Source: Arthrobacter sp. zg-Y919 (lineage in GTDB: Bacteria > Actinomycetota > Actinomycetes > Actinomycetales > Micrococcaceae). Taken from it: a DNA stretch of 64,000 nt. The position numbers were made by a program, and so were the translations under genes. Location: assembly GCF_030142045.1 (NCBI RefSeq), contig NZ_CP126242.1, forward strand, positions 558,001 to 622,000, in the 5' to 3' direction. Shown here one piece after another: positions 17,333 to 26,213 of the stretch; position 1 is the first letter of the stretch; each line of letters starts with the position of its first letter. The notes beneath the pieces are model-generated. The model was not told the origin of the DNA, ran no database searches, and was given only the letters and a program-made list of their open reading frames with translations.

Positions 17333-19006
17333 CTACACCCCGGCGGCAGGTCCGCTGGTCAGTCGCTGCAGGTAGTCCACGGCTCCGGTGATATCCCGCC
17401 CGGAGGACCGGTAGCCTACATAGCCGTCCGGACGGATGACCAGGAGTTCGGCCCGGCGGGAGCTCAAGCCCAGCCGGTGGAACGCCAGGCCGCTGACGTC
17501 CTTGATGATGCCCGGAGCGTTGGCAATCAGGCTGCTGCCAACGGTGAGGTACTGGACATTAAGCAGACCGGCGAGCCCGGGCAGAGCGGCATGGAGCTGG
17601 GGAACCGCGTCCTGGGGCCAGCCGGGGCCGGTGAGCAGGACGGAGAAGCCCGGCATGGACACCAGGTCCTGCAGGCGGCGTTCCCGGTCCTGGTAAATCA
17701 CATCGGCGTCGGGCAGGCGGTCACCCGGCTGCGGTCCGCTGGCCAGGAGCGCCGGCCGGTGGGAGGGCCCGGATTCGACAATGCTGCTGCCGCGGTAGTT
17801 GACGTTCAGCTGGGCCATGGTCCGGAAGAGCCGAGCGCGGAGTCCGTCCCAGCCCATGGCCTTCGGGGCCAGTGCCGGCAGGAGTTTGGTGCGGGGGAGT
17901 TTCTTCAGCCCGTTGCGGCTGGTGGCCAGCCGGAAAATGCGGTCCGTCGAGGACACGACTTCCTGGTCCACCGGCCGGCGCTCGGCGTGGTAGCTGTCGA
18001 CCAATTCATCGCTGGCGAGGCCACGGGCGCCAAGCGCGAGTTTCCAGCCCAGGTTCAAGGCATCCTGGATCCCAGTATTCATCCCCTGTGCGGCAACGGG
18101 GGAGTGGACATGGGCGGCGTCCCCGGCCAGGAAGACGGAACCCCGCTGGAAGTATTCGGCCATCTGATGCGACAGGCGGAAGGTGCTGATCCAGCGCGGG
18201 TCGTGCACCTTGAGGGCGCCATGCGCAAAGGTGTCGGCCAGTCCCTGCAGTGTTTCGAGGTTAGCGGGTTTGTGCGGCGGTTTGATGGAGATCATCCGCC
18301 ATGTGGCGGTGCCGCCGAGCGGGAACAGGAAAAGGAAGCCGTCCTCGGTGGGGTAGGAGTGCACGGCGTCCGGCTCCGCACCCTCGATTTCGACGTCCGC
18401 CAGGATGAAAGTCTCGGGGTAGGCTCCGCCACGCCAATCCATGCCGGCCTTGGCCCGGACGGTGCTCTCGGCACCGTCTGCCCCAACCACATAGCGGGCA
18501 CGGATACGCTCGATGCCCCGGTCCATCCGCTGGATCTTGGCTTCCATACCGGCAAACGGATCCTCGGGATCCAGGCGTTCAAGGTCCTGGAGCTCGGCAC
18601 CGCGTTCGATGCGTACCCGGCGGGAAAGCAGATGCTGGGTGAGGATGCGTTCGGTTTCCGTCTGGGACAGGAACAGCAGCTGCTGGAAGGCGGAGTCCTC
18701 GAGTCCGGTGTCGAAGAGATCGACTTCCAGCGTTTCCTCCGGCAGATGGAGGTGCAGTTCGCGGGCGGGCCGCCCGGCGGACACCAGCTCGCCGCTGATC
18801 CCGAAGGGCCGCAGTGCTTCCAGGGTGCGCGGCTGGATGGCGATGGCCCGCGATTCGGTGCCCGGCGTCTGCCGCCGGTCAATAATGCGGAAACTGGCGC
18901 CGAACGCTGCCAGCTGGGCGGCCAGAGCCAGGCCCGTAGGCCCGGCACCCACGATCAGGACATCGACGTCGTAGTTAGGGTCTTCGCTGTTATCGTGGGC
19001 CGCCAT
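17333..19006 (-). CDS. FAD-dependent aromatic monooxygenase (PheA/TfdB family)
   Basis: This 557-residue flavoprotein hydroxylase has Gly-Ala-Gly-Pro-Thr-Gly for the FAD ADP moiety near residue 20. It also has the middle Asp-Gly-Ala motif (Gly-Ala-Asp-Gly-Ala-Glu-Ser) and the ribityl-binding Gly-Asp-Ala-Ala-His-Val-His-Ser-Pro-Val-Ala-Ala-Gln-Gly-Met-Asn-Thr-Gly. The C-terminal 150 residues form the thioredoxin-like dimerisation domain of phenol-hydroxylase-type enzymes. Such enzymes hydroxylate phenolic substrates with NAD(P)H and O2. No ring-cleavage gene is nearby, so the substrate is unknown and detoxification is possible. The gene diverges from the ureohydrolase operon and shows a TAGGCT box 6 nt before its ATG. 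Confidence 0.88.
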   Translation of the reverse strand: MAAHDNSEDPNYDVDVLIVGAGPTGLALAAQLAAFGASFRIIDRRQTPGTESRAIAIQPRTLEALRPFGISGELVSAGRPARELHLHLPEETLEVDLFDTGLEDSAFQQLLFLSQTETERILTQHLLSRRVRIERGAELQDLERLDPEDPFAGMEAKIQRMDRGIERIRARYVVGADGAESTVRAKAGMDWRGGAYPETFILADVEIEGAEPDAVHSYPTEDGFLFLFPLGGTATWRMISIKPPHKPANLETLQGLADTFAHGALKVHDPRWISTFRLSHQMAEYFQRGSVFLAGDAAHVHSPVAAQGMNTGIQDALNLGWKLALGARGLASDELVDSYHAERRPVDQEVVSSTDRIFRLATSRNGLKKLPRTKLLPALAPKAMGWDGLRARLFRTMAQLNVNYRGSSIVESGPSHRPALLASGPQPGDRLPDADVIYQDRERRLQDLVSMPGFSVLLTGPGWPQDAVPQLHAALPGLAGLLNVQYLTVGSSLIANAPGIIKDVSGLAFHRLGLSSRRAELLVIRPDGYVGYRSSGRDITGAVDYLQRLTSGPAAGV

Positions 19007-19012
19007 GCCCTC

Positions 19013-19018
19013 AGCCTA
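19013..19018 (-). promoter_or_regulatory. Putative -10 box (TAGGCT) of leaderless promoter
   Basis: On the minus strand TAGGCT ends 6 nt before the monooxygenase ATG (19004-19006). That spacing predicts a transcript starting at the start codon. No clear -35. Confidence 0.5.
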
Positions 19019-19065
19019 GTCTTGACCCCAACCGCAGTTCCACTTTAGCTTTCGACTACACCTCT

Positions 19066-19082
19066 GGTTACCCCACGTAACC
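19066..19082. promoter_or_regulatory. Palindrome GGTTAC-N5-GTAACC, candidate operator
   Basis: This perfect 6-5-6 inverted repeat lies in the divergent region between the monooxygenase and the ureohydrolase operon. It is 49 bp before the preferred ureohydrolase start. It probably binds a dimeric regulator controlling that operon, but no regulator gene adjoins it. Confidence 0.5.
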
Positions 19083-19130
19083 CCCCGACGGCGGACGACG
19101 ATGCCCGCCCTGGATCCGGAGACAGCGCCC

Positions 19131-20099
19131 ATGGATGAGACTCCCCGCGTGAACGCCAACGGCCGCTTGGGGCCGGTGGATGCCGCACAGGTCCCGCGGT
19201 ACGCCGGGGCAGCCACATTCGCCCGGCTGCCCCGCCTGGACCAGGTGGAACGGGCGGACGTTGCCGTGGTGGGGGTGCCGTTCGACAGCGGAGTGTCCTA
19301 TCGTCCCGGGGCGCGGTTCGGCGGCAACCACGTCCGGGAAGCCAGCCGGCTGCTGCGTCCGTATCACCCGGCGCTGGACGCGTCGCCGTTCGAAAACCTG
19401 CAGGTGGCCGATGCCGGGGACATGGCAGTGAATCCCTTTAACATCAGTGAAGCCATCGACACAGTGCAGCAGAACGCCCTGGGTCTGACCGGACACGGCA
19501 CCAAGCTGCTGACTCTGGGTGGGGACCACACCATCGCCCTGCCCCTGCTGCGCGCGGCGGCCGAACGGGCCGGGTCCCCGGTGGCACTGCTGCACTTCGA
19601 CGCGCACCTGGACACCTGGGACACCTACTTCGGTGCCGCCTACACACACGGCACGCCGTTCCGCCGGGCGGTCGAGGAAGGCATCCTGGACACGGACGCC
19701 ATGTCCCATGTGGGCACCCGTGGCCCGCTCTATGGGAAGAAGGACCTGGCGGATGACCGGCGTTTCGGTTTCGGCATCCTCACCTCCTCCGACGTTTTCC
19801 GGCAGGGCGTGGACGAGGTCGTGGCGAAGCTGCGCGACCGCATCGGCACCCGGCCGCTGTACATCTCCGTGGACATCGACGTCCTGGACCCGGCACACGC
19901 CCCGGGGACCGGCACCCCGGAGGCCGGCGGCATCACCAGCCGCGAGCTGTTGGAGATCCTGCGCGGGCTGCGTGGGCTGAACCTGGTGGGCGCCGACGTC
20001 GTCGAGGTTGCCCCGGCCTATGACCATGCGGACATTACCGCGGTGGCCGCCTCGCATGTTGCCTACGACCTGATCACCCTGATGGGACTGTCCGCATGA
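19131..20099 (+). CDS. speB: Agmatinase / ureohydrolase family enzyme
   Basis: This 322-residue binuclear-manganese ureohydrolase removes urea from a guanidino compound, agmatine to putrescine in the best-known case. All metal ligands are visible: Gly-Gly-Asp-His near residue 129, His-Phe-Asp-Ala-His-Leu-Asp near 154, and Ser-Val-Asp-Ile-Asp-Val-Leu-Asp-Pro near 247, then the Ala-Pro-Gly-Thr-Gly-Thr-Pro-Glu loop. Agmatinase, guanidinobutyrase and guanidinopropionase share these motifs, so the substrate is not certain. The ATG at 19131 has GGAGA 8 nt upstream and gives the usual short N-terminus; an ATG at 19101 is the alternative. The stop overlaps the next start (ATGA), so translation is coupled to the ThDP enzyme. 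Confidence 0.88.
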   Translation: MDETPRVNANGRLGPVDAAQVPRYAGAATFARLPRLDQVERADVAVVGVPFDSGVSYRPGARFGGNHVREASRLLRPYHPALDASPFENLQVADAGDMAVNPFNISEAIDTVQQNALGLTGHGTKLLTLGGDHTIALPLLRAAAERAGSPVALLHFDAHLDTWDTYFGAAYTHGTPFRRAVEEGILDTDAMSHVGTRGPLYGKKDLADDRRFGFGILTSSDVFRQGVDEVVAKLRDRIGTRPLYISVDIDVLDPAHAPGTGTPEAGGITSRELLEILRGLRGLNLVGADVVEVAPAYDHADITAVAASHVAYDLITLMGLSA

Positions 20100-21769
20100 G
20101 CGGTGAGTCCAGCGCCTCCGATGCCTTCTCCGGGACAGGCCCCGTCCGTAACGGCGGAGACCTGGTGGTGGAAACACTTGAAGCCCTCGGTGCCAGCAAG
20201 GTTTTCGGCATTCCCGGCCAGCACGCGCTGGGGCTCTTTGACGCACTGTCCCGTTCCCGGCTCGATTTCATCTCCTCCCGGGTGGAAAACAACTCCGCGT
20301 TTGCGGCCGACGGCTTCTCCCGGGCCACGGGACAGGTGGGGGTGCTCTTCCTCTCCACCGGCCCCGGCGCCCTGACCGCCCTGTCCGGACTGCAGGAGGC
20401 CTATGCCACCGGGGTGCCGATGATCGTGGTCGCCAGCCAGATCCCCCTGGACGGGCTGGGCGCGCGGCGCCGGGGGATGCTGCACCAGCTGGATGACCAG
20501 AAGGCCTCGGCAGCGAATGTCACCAAGAGCCAGCGGCTCATCCAGCATGCCTCCGGTATCCCTTCGGCCATCCAGGATGCCTGGACCGAGGCCATTTCCT
20601 CGCCTGCGGGACCGGTCTGGATCGAGATTCCGCAGAACGTGCTGCTTCACCCCGTGCTGGTTCCCGCGGTGGAAGACGCGCTCGCGGAGCCGTTCGACAA
20701 TCCGCCGCGCAGCGAGCTGGTCAAGGAGGCCGTGCGCTGGCTGGAAGCAGCGCGGCGTCCGGCGGTGATCGCCGGGGGAGGGGTGCGCCGCAGCGGCGCC
20801 GAGGCCCCGCTGCTATCGATTGCGGAGAAACTGCACGCGCCGGTCATCTCGACGCCGGGCGGCAACGGCGCCTTCCCCTGGAACCATCGGCTATCACTGC
20901 AGGCCTGGATGGAAGACCGGTATATGACGGAGGTGCTCGAGGATGCCGATGTCCTGGTGGTCATCGGTTCGTCGCTGGGGGAAGTGACGTCCAATTACTT
21001 CACGATGGCACCCCGCGGCCGGATCATCCAGATCGACGCCGAACCCCGCGTCCTGGAATCGAACCGTCCCGCCCTCGGTATCCGTGCCGACGCCCGGCAG
21101 GCGCTGGATGCCCTCGACGAGGTCCTCCGGCCGGCGGAACGCCTCCCCGACTGGCACGGGCAGGGCGCCGAGGAGCTGGTGGCCGGTGCACTGGCACGGG
21201 TACAGGCCCGGCTGGATGCCCAGGACCTCGACATGGAGCGCCGCTTTATGGCGGACATCCGAGCCGCAGTGCCGGACGGTATGCAGACCTACTGGGACAT
21301 GACCATCGCCGCCTACTGGGCGTGGAGCTGCTGGGACTCGAAGGCAGGCCGGTTCCACTCCGCCCAGGGAGCCGGCGGCCTGGGTTACGGCTACCCGGGG
21401 GCGATCGGAGGTGCGGTGGGCCTGGGGGAGCGGGTGCTCGCCGTGTCCGGCGACGGGTCGGCCATGTACTCCATTGCCGAACTGGCCACGGCCCGGCAGC
21501 ATAACCTTCCGGTGACCTGGCTGATTGTCGACGACGGCGGCTACGGCATCCTTCGCGAATACATGGAGGACGCCTTCGGCAAGGCCACGGCCACGGAGCT
21601 GGCCCGTCCGGACTTCGTGAAGCTTGCGGAATCATTCGGCGTGCCGGCCCGGCGCTGCGCCCCCGTGGACATCCGCCCTGCCTTGGAGGAGTCCTTCACT
21701 GCCGAGGGGCCCAATGTGGTTGTGGTTGAAGCGAGGATAGGGCTCTTCGCTCCCACGCATCTTGTCTGA
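20096..21769 (+). CDS. Thiamine diphosphate-dependent enzyme, acetolactate-synthase-like
   Basis: This 557-residue enzyme has the three-domain ThDP decarboxylase/ligase plan. The catalytic Glu that activates ThDP is near residue 63 (Arg-Val-Glu-Asn-Asn). A central Rossmann domain follows, and then the ThDP-Mg motif Gly-Asp-Gly-Ser-Ala-Met-Tyr near residue 452, ending about 28 residues on with Asp-Asp-Gly-Gly-Tyr-Gly. It is not a biosynthetic IlvB: it has no linked ilvN/ilvC, and the flavin-site residues are unclear. It overlaps the ureohydrolase by 4 nt, so the two probably act in one pathway. A 2-oxo acid derived from the guanidino substrate is one possible substrate, which is inference only. 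Alternatives are a benzoylformate-decarboxylase-type or oxalyl-CoA-type activity. Confidence 0.85.
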   Translation: MSGESSASDAFSGTGPVRNGGDLVVETLEALGASKVFGIPGQHALGLFDALSRSRLDFISSRVENNSAFAADGFSRATGQVGVLFLSTGPGALTALSGLQEAYATGVPMIVVASQIPLDGLGARRRGMLHQLDDQKASAANVTKSQRLIQHASGIPSAIQDAWTEAISSPAGPVWIEIPQNVLLHPVLVPAVEDALAEPFDNPPRSELVKEAVRWLEAARRPAVIAGGGVRRSGAEAPLLSIAEKLHAPVISTPGGNGAFPWNHRLSLQAWMEDRYMTEVLEDADVLVVIGSSLGEVTSNYFTMAPRGRIIQIDAEPRVLESNRPALGIRADARQALDALDEVLRPAERLPDWHGQGAEELVAGALARVQARLDAQDLDMERRFMADIRAAVPDGMQTYWDMTIAAYWAWSCWDSKAGRFHSAQGAGGLGYGYPGAIGGAVGLGERVLAVSGDGSAMYSIAELATARQHNLPVTWLIVDDGGYGILREYMEDAFGKATATELARPDFVKLAESFGVPARRCAPVDIRPALEESFTAEGPNVVVVEARIGLFAPTHLV

Positions 21770-22040
21770 CGGGGATTGGGGGGCGGACCCCGACGCGCCC
21801 GCCGCTGCGGTTGCCCCGGCGGACGCCGAAATTGACGGAATGTGGGCCGCGTTTTATGCCTCCGGTCCAATTCCGTTCGGGCTGACCGGTGTGGTGACCT
21901 CCCTGGTTGCACCGCTCTCAGCCGCCGGCTGCCCGGTGTTCGTCGTTTCGACTTTCGACGGCGACATCCTCATGGTTCCCGCGCCGCAGTACGGCCAGGC
22001 CCGCGACGTACTGCAGGCGGCAGGCCACACGCTTCGCTAG
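21762..22040 (+). CDS. ACT-domain protein (CASTOR/ACT_7-like)
   Basis: This 92-residue protein has a disordered Asp/Ala/Pro-rich N-terminus of about 24 residues. It is followed by a compact ACT-type fold, with the run Gly-Leu-Thr-Gly-Val-Val-Thr-Ser-Leu-Val-Ala-Pro-Leu and then Phe-Val-Val-Ser-Thr-Phe-Asp-Gly-Asp. ACT domains bind amino acids and regulate metabolic enzymes. The only in-frame start before the domain is TTG at 21762, which overlaps the ThDP gene end by 8 nt; ATG 21840 is a shorter alternative. The position suggests it is the small sensory or regulatory partner of the ureohydrolase/ThDP operon. Confidence 0.7.
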   Translation: MSDGDWGADPDAPAAAVAPADAEIDGMWAAFYASGPIPFGLTGVVTSLVAPLSAAGCPVFVVSTFDGDILMVPAPQYGQARDVLQAAGHTLR

Positions 22041-22051
22041 GACTGTTTAGT

Positions 22052-22097
22052 TAGTTGACCTAGGCAAATTTCCGCGTATAGTTGCCTAGGTCAACTA
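22052..22097. promoter_or_regulatory. marR promoter with double MarR operator
   Basis: Two perfect 16-bp arms (22052-22067 and 22082-22097) form an inverted repeat with a 14-bp spacer. Each arm is itself a near-palindrome centred on CCTAGG with TTG/CAA flanks, the usual shape of a MarR half-pair. The arms cover -35 TTGACC (22055-22060) and -10 TATAGT (22077-22082), spaced 16 bp. Two MarR dimers would block the promoter, giving autorepression of the regulator and exporter. Confidence 0.85.
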
Positions 22098-22128
22098 TCA
22101 GTACCCAACACCCCCGGAGACCATCCCC

Positions 22129-22641
22129 ATGCCTATGCAACAGGAAACGGCGGATGATCTGATCCGGAAGATCTTCGCCCTGCAGCGAACGCTGCGGTGC
22201 GTCACCCAACACAGTGCCGACCACGGTGGACCCGGCGTGGCACTGCAGGGAGTGATGCGGATGATCGGCGAAGACGGTGAGCTGCGGGCAACCGAGCTTG
22301 CCGCCAAACTCGGCATCGGCCCCGCTGGCCTCAGCCGCCACGTCGCCGAACTCGAAGAACTCGGTTACGTCCGGCGCCGCCCGCACCCCCAGGACCGCCG
22401 CGCCTACCTCATCAGCCTGTCCGAACTGGGGGAGTCGGTTCTTCACGACGCCATGAAAAACCGGGCAGCCGTGCTGCAGGAAGCGCTCGCCGCCTGGTCC
22501 GAGGACCAGGCCCGGCTTGCCGCAGAAACCATCGGGTCGCTCTCCGACTCGCTTTTTACGTCTATCCGCCGCGCACCCGGAACCCCCGGGCAGACGCCGG
22601 AAACCTCCGAATCCTATCCACAGGAGCAAACAGCTAAGTGA
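22129..22641 (+). CDS. MarR family transcriptional regulator
   Basis: This 170-residue winged-helix repressor has a dimerisation helix at the N-terminus. The recognition region around Leu-Arg-Ala-Thr-Glu-Leu-Ala-Ala-Lys-Leu-Gly-Ile near residue 52 is followed by a wing with Asp-Arg-Arg-Ala-Tyr near 88. The MDR-type MFS gene overlaps its stop (GTGA), and a perfect double MarR box covers the promoter. It therefore very likely represses itself and the exporter until a toxic ligand binds. Two ATGs (22129 and 22135) are possible; the first is used here. Confidence 0.93.
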   Translation: MPMQQETADDLIRKIFALQRTLRCVTQHSADHGGPGVALQGVMRMIGEDGELRATELAAKLGIGPAGLSRHVAELEELGYVRRRPHPQDRRAYLISLSELGESVLHDAMKNRAAVLQEALAAWSEDQARLAAETIGSLSDSLFTSIRRAPGTPGQTPETSESYPQEQTAK

Positions 22642-24320
22642 CCGAGACCAAGACTGTCCGGAAGAAACATATTCCCGGCGAGATGAGCCACCGCCAGATC
22701 CTGCAGGCCCTGACCGGCCTGCTGGCCGCATTGTTCACGGCGATGCTGAGCACCACCATCGTGGCCAATGCCCTGCCCACGATCATGGCCGACCTGCACG
22801 GAACCCAGACGGACTTCGCCTGGGTGGTCACGGCAGCCCTGCTGGCCAACGCGGTGAGCACACCCATCTGGGGCAAGCTCGCGGACCTGTTCAACAAGAA
22901 GCTGCTGGTGCAGCTGAGCATCGTGATCTTTGTTGCCGGTTCCGTCCTCGCAGGTTTTTCCCATTCCATGGACCTGCTGCTGACCGCACGCGTCATCCAG
23001 GGACTGGGCATGGGCGGCCTGACCGCACTGGCCCAGGCGATCATCGGTTCCATCATTCCGCCGCGGGAACGCGGCCGGTACTCCGGCTACATGGGTGCCG
23101 TCATGGCCGTGGCCACAGCCGGCGGCCCGCTGCTGGGCGGGTTCATCGTCGACAGTCCGCTGGGCTGGCGCTGGACCTTCTTCCTCTGCGTTCCGCTCGC
23201 CGTCGTCGCCCTGATCCTGCTGCAGGTCACCCTGCGCCTGGAACACGTACGCCGCCCCGCGAAAATCGACTGGCTCGGTTCCATCCTGCTCACCGCAGGT
23301 GTCTCCCTGCTCCTGATCTGGGTCTCTTTCGCAGGCAAGCCCGACTACTACGAATGGTGGTCCTGGGAAACGGCCGCCATGGTGGGCGGATCCCTAGTCC
23401 TGCTGGCCCTGCTGGTGCTGGTGGAGGCAAAGGTCTCCGAACCGATCATTCCGCTGAAGATCATCAGCCAGCGGACCACCGCCCTGGCCATCCTGGCTTC
23501 CGTAGCCGTGGGTATCGCCATGTTCGGCTCCACCACGTTCCTGGGCCAGTACTTCCAGCTGGCGCGCGGCTTCACCCCCACCGAGGCCGGACTCCTGATG
23601 CTGCCCATGATTGCCGGCAACCTGCTCGGTTCCGTGGGATCCGGCCTGCTCATCACCCGCTTCGGCAAGTGGAAGCGCTTCCTGATTATCGGCACCATCC
23701 TGGTGATCCTCGGGACGGGACTGGCCGGCTTCATCGACCACGAAACCGACATGGTCCTCGTCAGCCTGTTCATCTTCATCCTGGGCATCGGTATGGGCCT
23801 GCTGATGCAGAACTTGGTGCTGGCCGTGCAGAACACGGTCAAGGTCACGGATGTCGGTTCCGCCAGCGCCTCCGTTGCCTTCTTCCGCACCGTCGGCGGC
23901 GCCATCGGCGTCTCGGTCCTCGGCGCAGTGCTCTCCAGCTCGGTCAGCCGCCGCGTCACGGAGGAACTGGACAAGGCCGGTATGCCCACCAACGCAGGCG
24001 GCACCACCGCCACGCTGGACATCGGAGAGCTTCCGCCGGCAGTCCAGATGTTCTTCCGGATCGCCTATGCGGAGGGTACGGCGGATATCTTCAAGATCGC
24101 CGCTGCCGTTGCGGTCATCGCCCTGGTCGCGGTGCTGTTCATCAAGGAGCAGGCGCTGCGCCGGACTTTGGACATCAAGCCGACGTCGGCCAACCCGCTT
24201 GAGCCCGGCCTCACCGGCGGCGCGGAAATGCTGCACACCGGCGCCATGTCCACCGTGGATCCGGTAGCACCGGTTCTCACCGACAGCACCGGCTCGCGGA
24301 ACGGCAGCAGCTCGAAATAG
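22638..24320 (+). CDS. MDR family MFS exporter (DHA2, 14 helices)
   Basis: This 560-residue drug:H+ antiporter has motif A (Gly-Lys-Leu-Ala-Asp-Leu-Phe-Asn-Lys-Lys) after helix 2. Motif C is Gly-Ala-Val-Met-Ala-Val-Ala-Thr-Ala-Gly-Gly-Pro-Leu-Leu-Gly-Gly, the mark of exporters. Fourteen helices and a hydrophilic C-terminal tail of about 60 residues fit the DHA2 subfamily. The start is GTG at 22638, overlapping the marR stop by 4 nt. It is the target of the MarR circuit; the drug specificity is unknown. Confidence 0.93.
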   Translation: MTETKTVRKKHIPGEMSHRQILQALTGLLAALFTAMLSTTIVANALPTIMADLHGTQTDFAWVVTAALLANAVSTPIWGKLADLFNKKLLVQLSIVIFVAGSVLAGFSHSMDLLLTARVIQGLGMGGLTALAQAIIGSIIPPRERGRYSGYMGAVMAVATAGGPLLGGFIVDSPLGWRWTFFLCVPLAVVALILLQVTLRLEHVRRPAKIDWLGSILLTAGVSLLLIWVSFAGKPDYYEWWSWETAAMVGGSLVLLALLVLVEAKVSEPIIPLKIISQRTTALAILASVAVGIAMFGSTTFLGQYFQLARGFTPTEAGLLMLPMIAGNLLGSVGSGLLITRFGKWKRFLIIGTILVILGTGLAGFIDHETDMVLVSLFIFILGIGMGLLMQNLVLAVQNTVKVTDVGSASASVAFFRTVGGAIGVSVLGAVLSSSVSRRVTEELDKAGMPTNAGGTTATLDIGELPPAVQMFFRIAYAEGTADIFKIAAAVAVIALVAVLFIKEQALRRTLDIKPTSANPLEPGLTGGAEMLHTGAMSTVDPVAPVLTDSTGSRNGSSSK

Positions 24321-24322
24321 CC

Positions 24323-25480
24323 CTACTGCATGGTGAAACGCCGTGCCACGGCCCCGCCCAACGCCGGGACCCGGAACATCCGTTCCAGCCCGGCGTTGCG
24401 CAGGGCCATTGCTCTTTGAGGCAGCGGCCGGCCCAGCACCATGTTGGCGCGTGCCTGCGCCGAGGCCACAACGGCGCCGCGCCGCCGCCGCCGTTCGAAG
24501 TCCTGAAGCGCCCGGCCCATCGGTTTCCCGTGCAGGGACGCGGCAATAAGCGGTGCCACGGCGGCCGCGTCCAGCCAGCCAAGGTTCATTCCCTGGCCGC
24601 CGATCGGACTGATCTGGTGGGCCGCGTCCCCGATCAGGACCGTACGTCCGTGCACCAAGTGGTGCGCCCGGCCAATCCGGACACCGAAGGCGCTGAGCAT
24701 GGAATTTCCGGCCACGTCCAGGCGGTGCCCGGTCCGCCTGCGGACCAGCTGCGCGAGGCCGGCGGCGGTCGCTTCCTGCGGCAGGGCGCCGGTATGCGCC
24801 ACCCACCGGCGCAGCCCGCCGGGCAACGGAAACGACTCCACGATCCCCTCCGGCTCCAGGTAGAGCACCGCCAGCGCCCCGTCGCCGGTACCGTCCGGGT
24901 AATCGCCCATCACGTAGGTGTCCGGCAGATCGCGTGCGGACCAGCGGGTGCCCAGTGCGGACCGGATGCCTGACCGCGCGCCGTCGGCCGCCACCAGGAG
25001 GGCCGCCTGGGTGATGAAGGGCTGTCCCTCGCTGGTCCCGTACACACGGACGGAGGACCCGAGGTCGTCAAAGGATTCGACCTTGCTGCCCCGGACCAGC
25101 GCGCCGGGATCCAGGGCACGCAGCCGCTCCTCCAGCAGATGTTCGGTACGGACCTGGGGCAGGGTAAGGACAAAGGGGTAACGGTCCGACGCCGCCGCGA
25201 AGTCCAGGCGGGCCACGGTCCGCCCCGCACTGCGGGCTTCCCCGTGGGTGATGCGGACGCCTTCGCGGATCATGGCATCGCCAATGCCGGCCTGGGCCAG
25301 GGACTCCAGGGCGGGCGGATGGACCCCGATCGCCCGGGAATGGCTGCTGCGGCTCGGCCGCTGTTCCAGGACCTGGACGGACACCCCTGCCTGCAGCAGC
25401 AGGCAGGCCAGGTACAGGCCGACAGGGCCGCCGCCCGCCACCACGACGTCGGTGCTGCGGCGCGGAAGATCAGCCGGCAT
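24323..25480 (-). CDS. FAD-dependent hydroxylase of type III PKS operon
   Basis: This 385-residue group A flavoprotein monooxygenase has Gly-Gly-Gly-Pro-Val-Gly near residue 16 for FAD and Ala-Asp-Gly-Ala-Arg-Ser near 170. Gly-Asp-Ala-Ala-His-Gln-Ile-Ser-Pro-Ile-Gly-Gly-Gln-Gly-Met-Asn-Leu-Gly near 289 is the second FAD motif. It is third in a coupled operon, its ATG overlapping the methyltransferase end by 11 nt. In Streptomyces griseus the srsABC operon pairs a type III PKS with a methyltransferase and a flavin hydroxylase to make alkylresorcinols and alkylquinones. By analogy this enzyme would hydroxylate the phenolic lipid to a quinol. Confidence 0.82.
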   Translation of the reverse strand: MPADLPRRSTDVVVAGGGPVGLYLACLLLQAGVSVQVLEQRPSRSSHSRAIGVHPPALESLAQAGIGDAMIREGVRITHGEARSAGRTVARLDFAAASDRYPFVLTLPQVRTEHLLEERLRALDPGALVRGSKVESFDDLGSSVRVYGTSEGQPFITQAALLVAADGARSGIRSALGTRWSARDLPDTYVMGDYPDGTGDGALAVLYLEPEGIVESFPLPGGLRRWVAHTGALPQEATAAGLAQLVRRRTGHRLDVAGNSMLSAFGVRIGRAHHLVHGRTVLIGDAAHQISPIGGQGMNLGWLDAAAVAPLIAASLHGKPMGRALQDFERRRRRGAVVASAQARANMVLGRPLPQRAMALRNAGLERMFRVPALGGAVARRFTMQ

Positions 25481-26213
25481 CGAACTGGCCCGTGGGGGTC
25501 CGCGCAGGAACCGGCGGCCGGTAAAGAAGCAGGTTCTGCCACGGCTTCTGCTGCAGTCCCTGCCAGCCCGGCGGTGTCACCGCCGCGAGTTCCGAAGCCG
25601 TGTAACTGCGGCGGATGGAGGTCAGGCCGTCTGCCCGGATGAACGAGCCGGGGAAGAACGGCAGCGTCCCGACGGAGAACAGGGCATAGGCCCACCGGCT
25701 GCGCTGAATGTCGCTGTGCAGGCACAGTTTCCGTCCCAGCAGCTCCGAGTCGGCCAGCAGCCCCCGCAGTTCCTTCGGAGCCAGATGGTGGAGCATGTGG
25801 TTGGAAATCACCGCGTCGTAGGACCGTCCCTCGGCCACCAGATCCCCGCTGAACGCCCGGCGGAAGGTCAGTCCCGGCATCGGTGGACGCGAGGAGGCAA
25901 ACGTATGCGCCCTCGGGTCCGGGTCAATCGCGGTGATCTCCACGGCTAGCCCATCCCGCCGGGACCAGCGGGCGATGCAGCGGGGGACATCCCCTCCACC
26001 GGAGCCGACGTCCAGCAGGGTGCCGCCGCCGTCCTGCCTGAACAGCGGACGGAGGTAGCGGACATAGTTGCGCCGCCACCCCGAAACCACGGCATTGATC
26101 AGCCAGAACTGCGCGTAGGTGCGCTCGAGGCGCAGGAGATCCGCGTCGGGCCGGTCCATTTCCTCCACGGCGTCGAGGGCCCGGGTGGAAAGGGAGGGGA
26201 AAACGGCTGTCAT
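25470..26213 (-). CDS. SAM-dependent class I methyltransferase of PKS operon
   Basis: This 247-residue methyltransferase has motif I Leu-Leu-Asp-Val-Gly-Ser-Gly-Gly-Gly-Asp near residue 66 and an acidic post-I strand ending Ile-Asp-Pro-Asp. Asn-His-Met-Leu-His-His-Leu is in motif IV/post-IV. It overlaps the PKS stop by 4 nt (ATGA) and the hydroxylase start by 11 nt. The probable role is methylation of the PKS product. Unlike some srs-type clusters that use a membrane isoprenylcysteine-type methyltransferase, this one is soluble. Confidence 0.85.
   Translation of the reverse strand: MTAVFPSLSTRALDAVEEMDRPDADLLRLERTYAQFWLINAVVSGWRRNYVRYLRPLFRQDGGGTLLDVGSGGGDVPRCIARWSRRDGLAVEITAIDPDPRAHTFASSRPPMPGLTFRRAFSGDLVAEGRSYDAVISNHMLHHLAPKELRGLLADSELLGRKLCLHSDIQRSRWAYALFSVGTLPFFPGSFIRADGLTSIRRSYTASELAAVTPPGWQGLQQKPWQNLLLYRPPVPARTPTGQFDAG

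Noticed and set aside
17315..19048. 577-codon open frame antisense to the FAD monooxygenase
   Set aside because: No ribosome binding site or domain; the minus-strand flavoprotein motifs are unambiguous.
20096..21769. Assignment of the ThDP enzyme as IlvB acetolactate synthase
   Set aside because: No regulatory subunit or ilv genes adjoin it; it is coupled to a ureohydrolase instead, so only the superfamily is claimed.
22517..24202. 561-codon open frame overlapping the MFS exporter in another frame
   Set aside because: Composition is Arg/Pro/His-rich noise; the exporter frame has membrane helices and MFS motifs and is coupled to marR.
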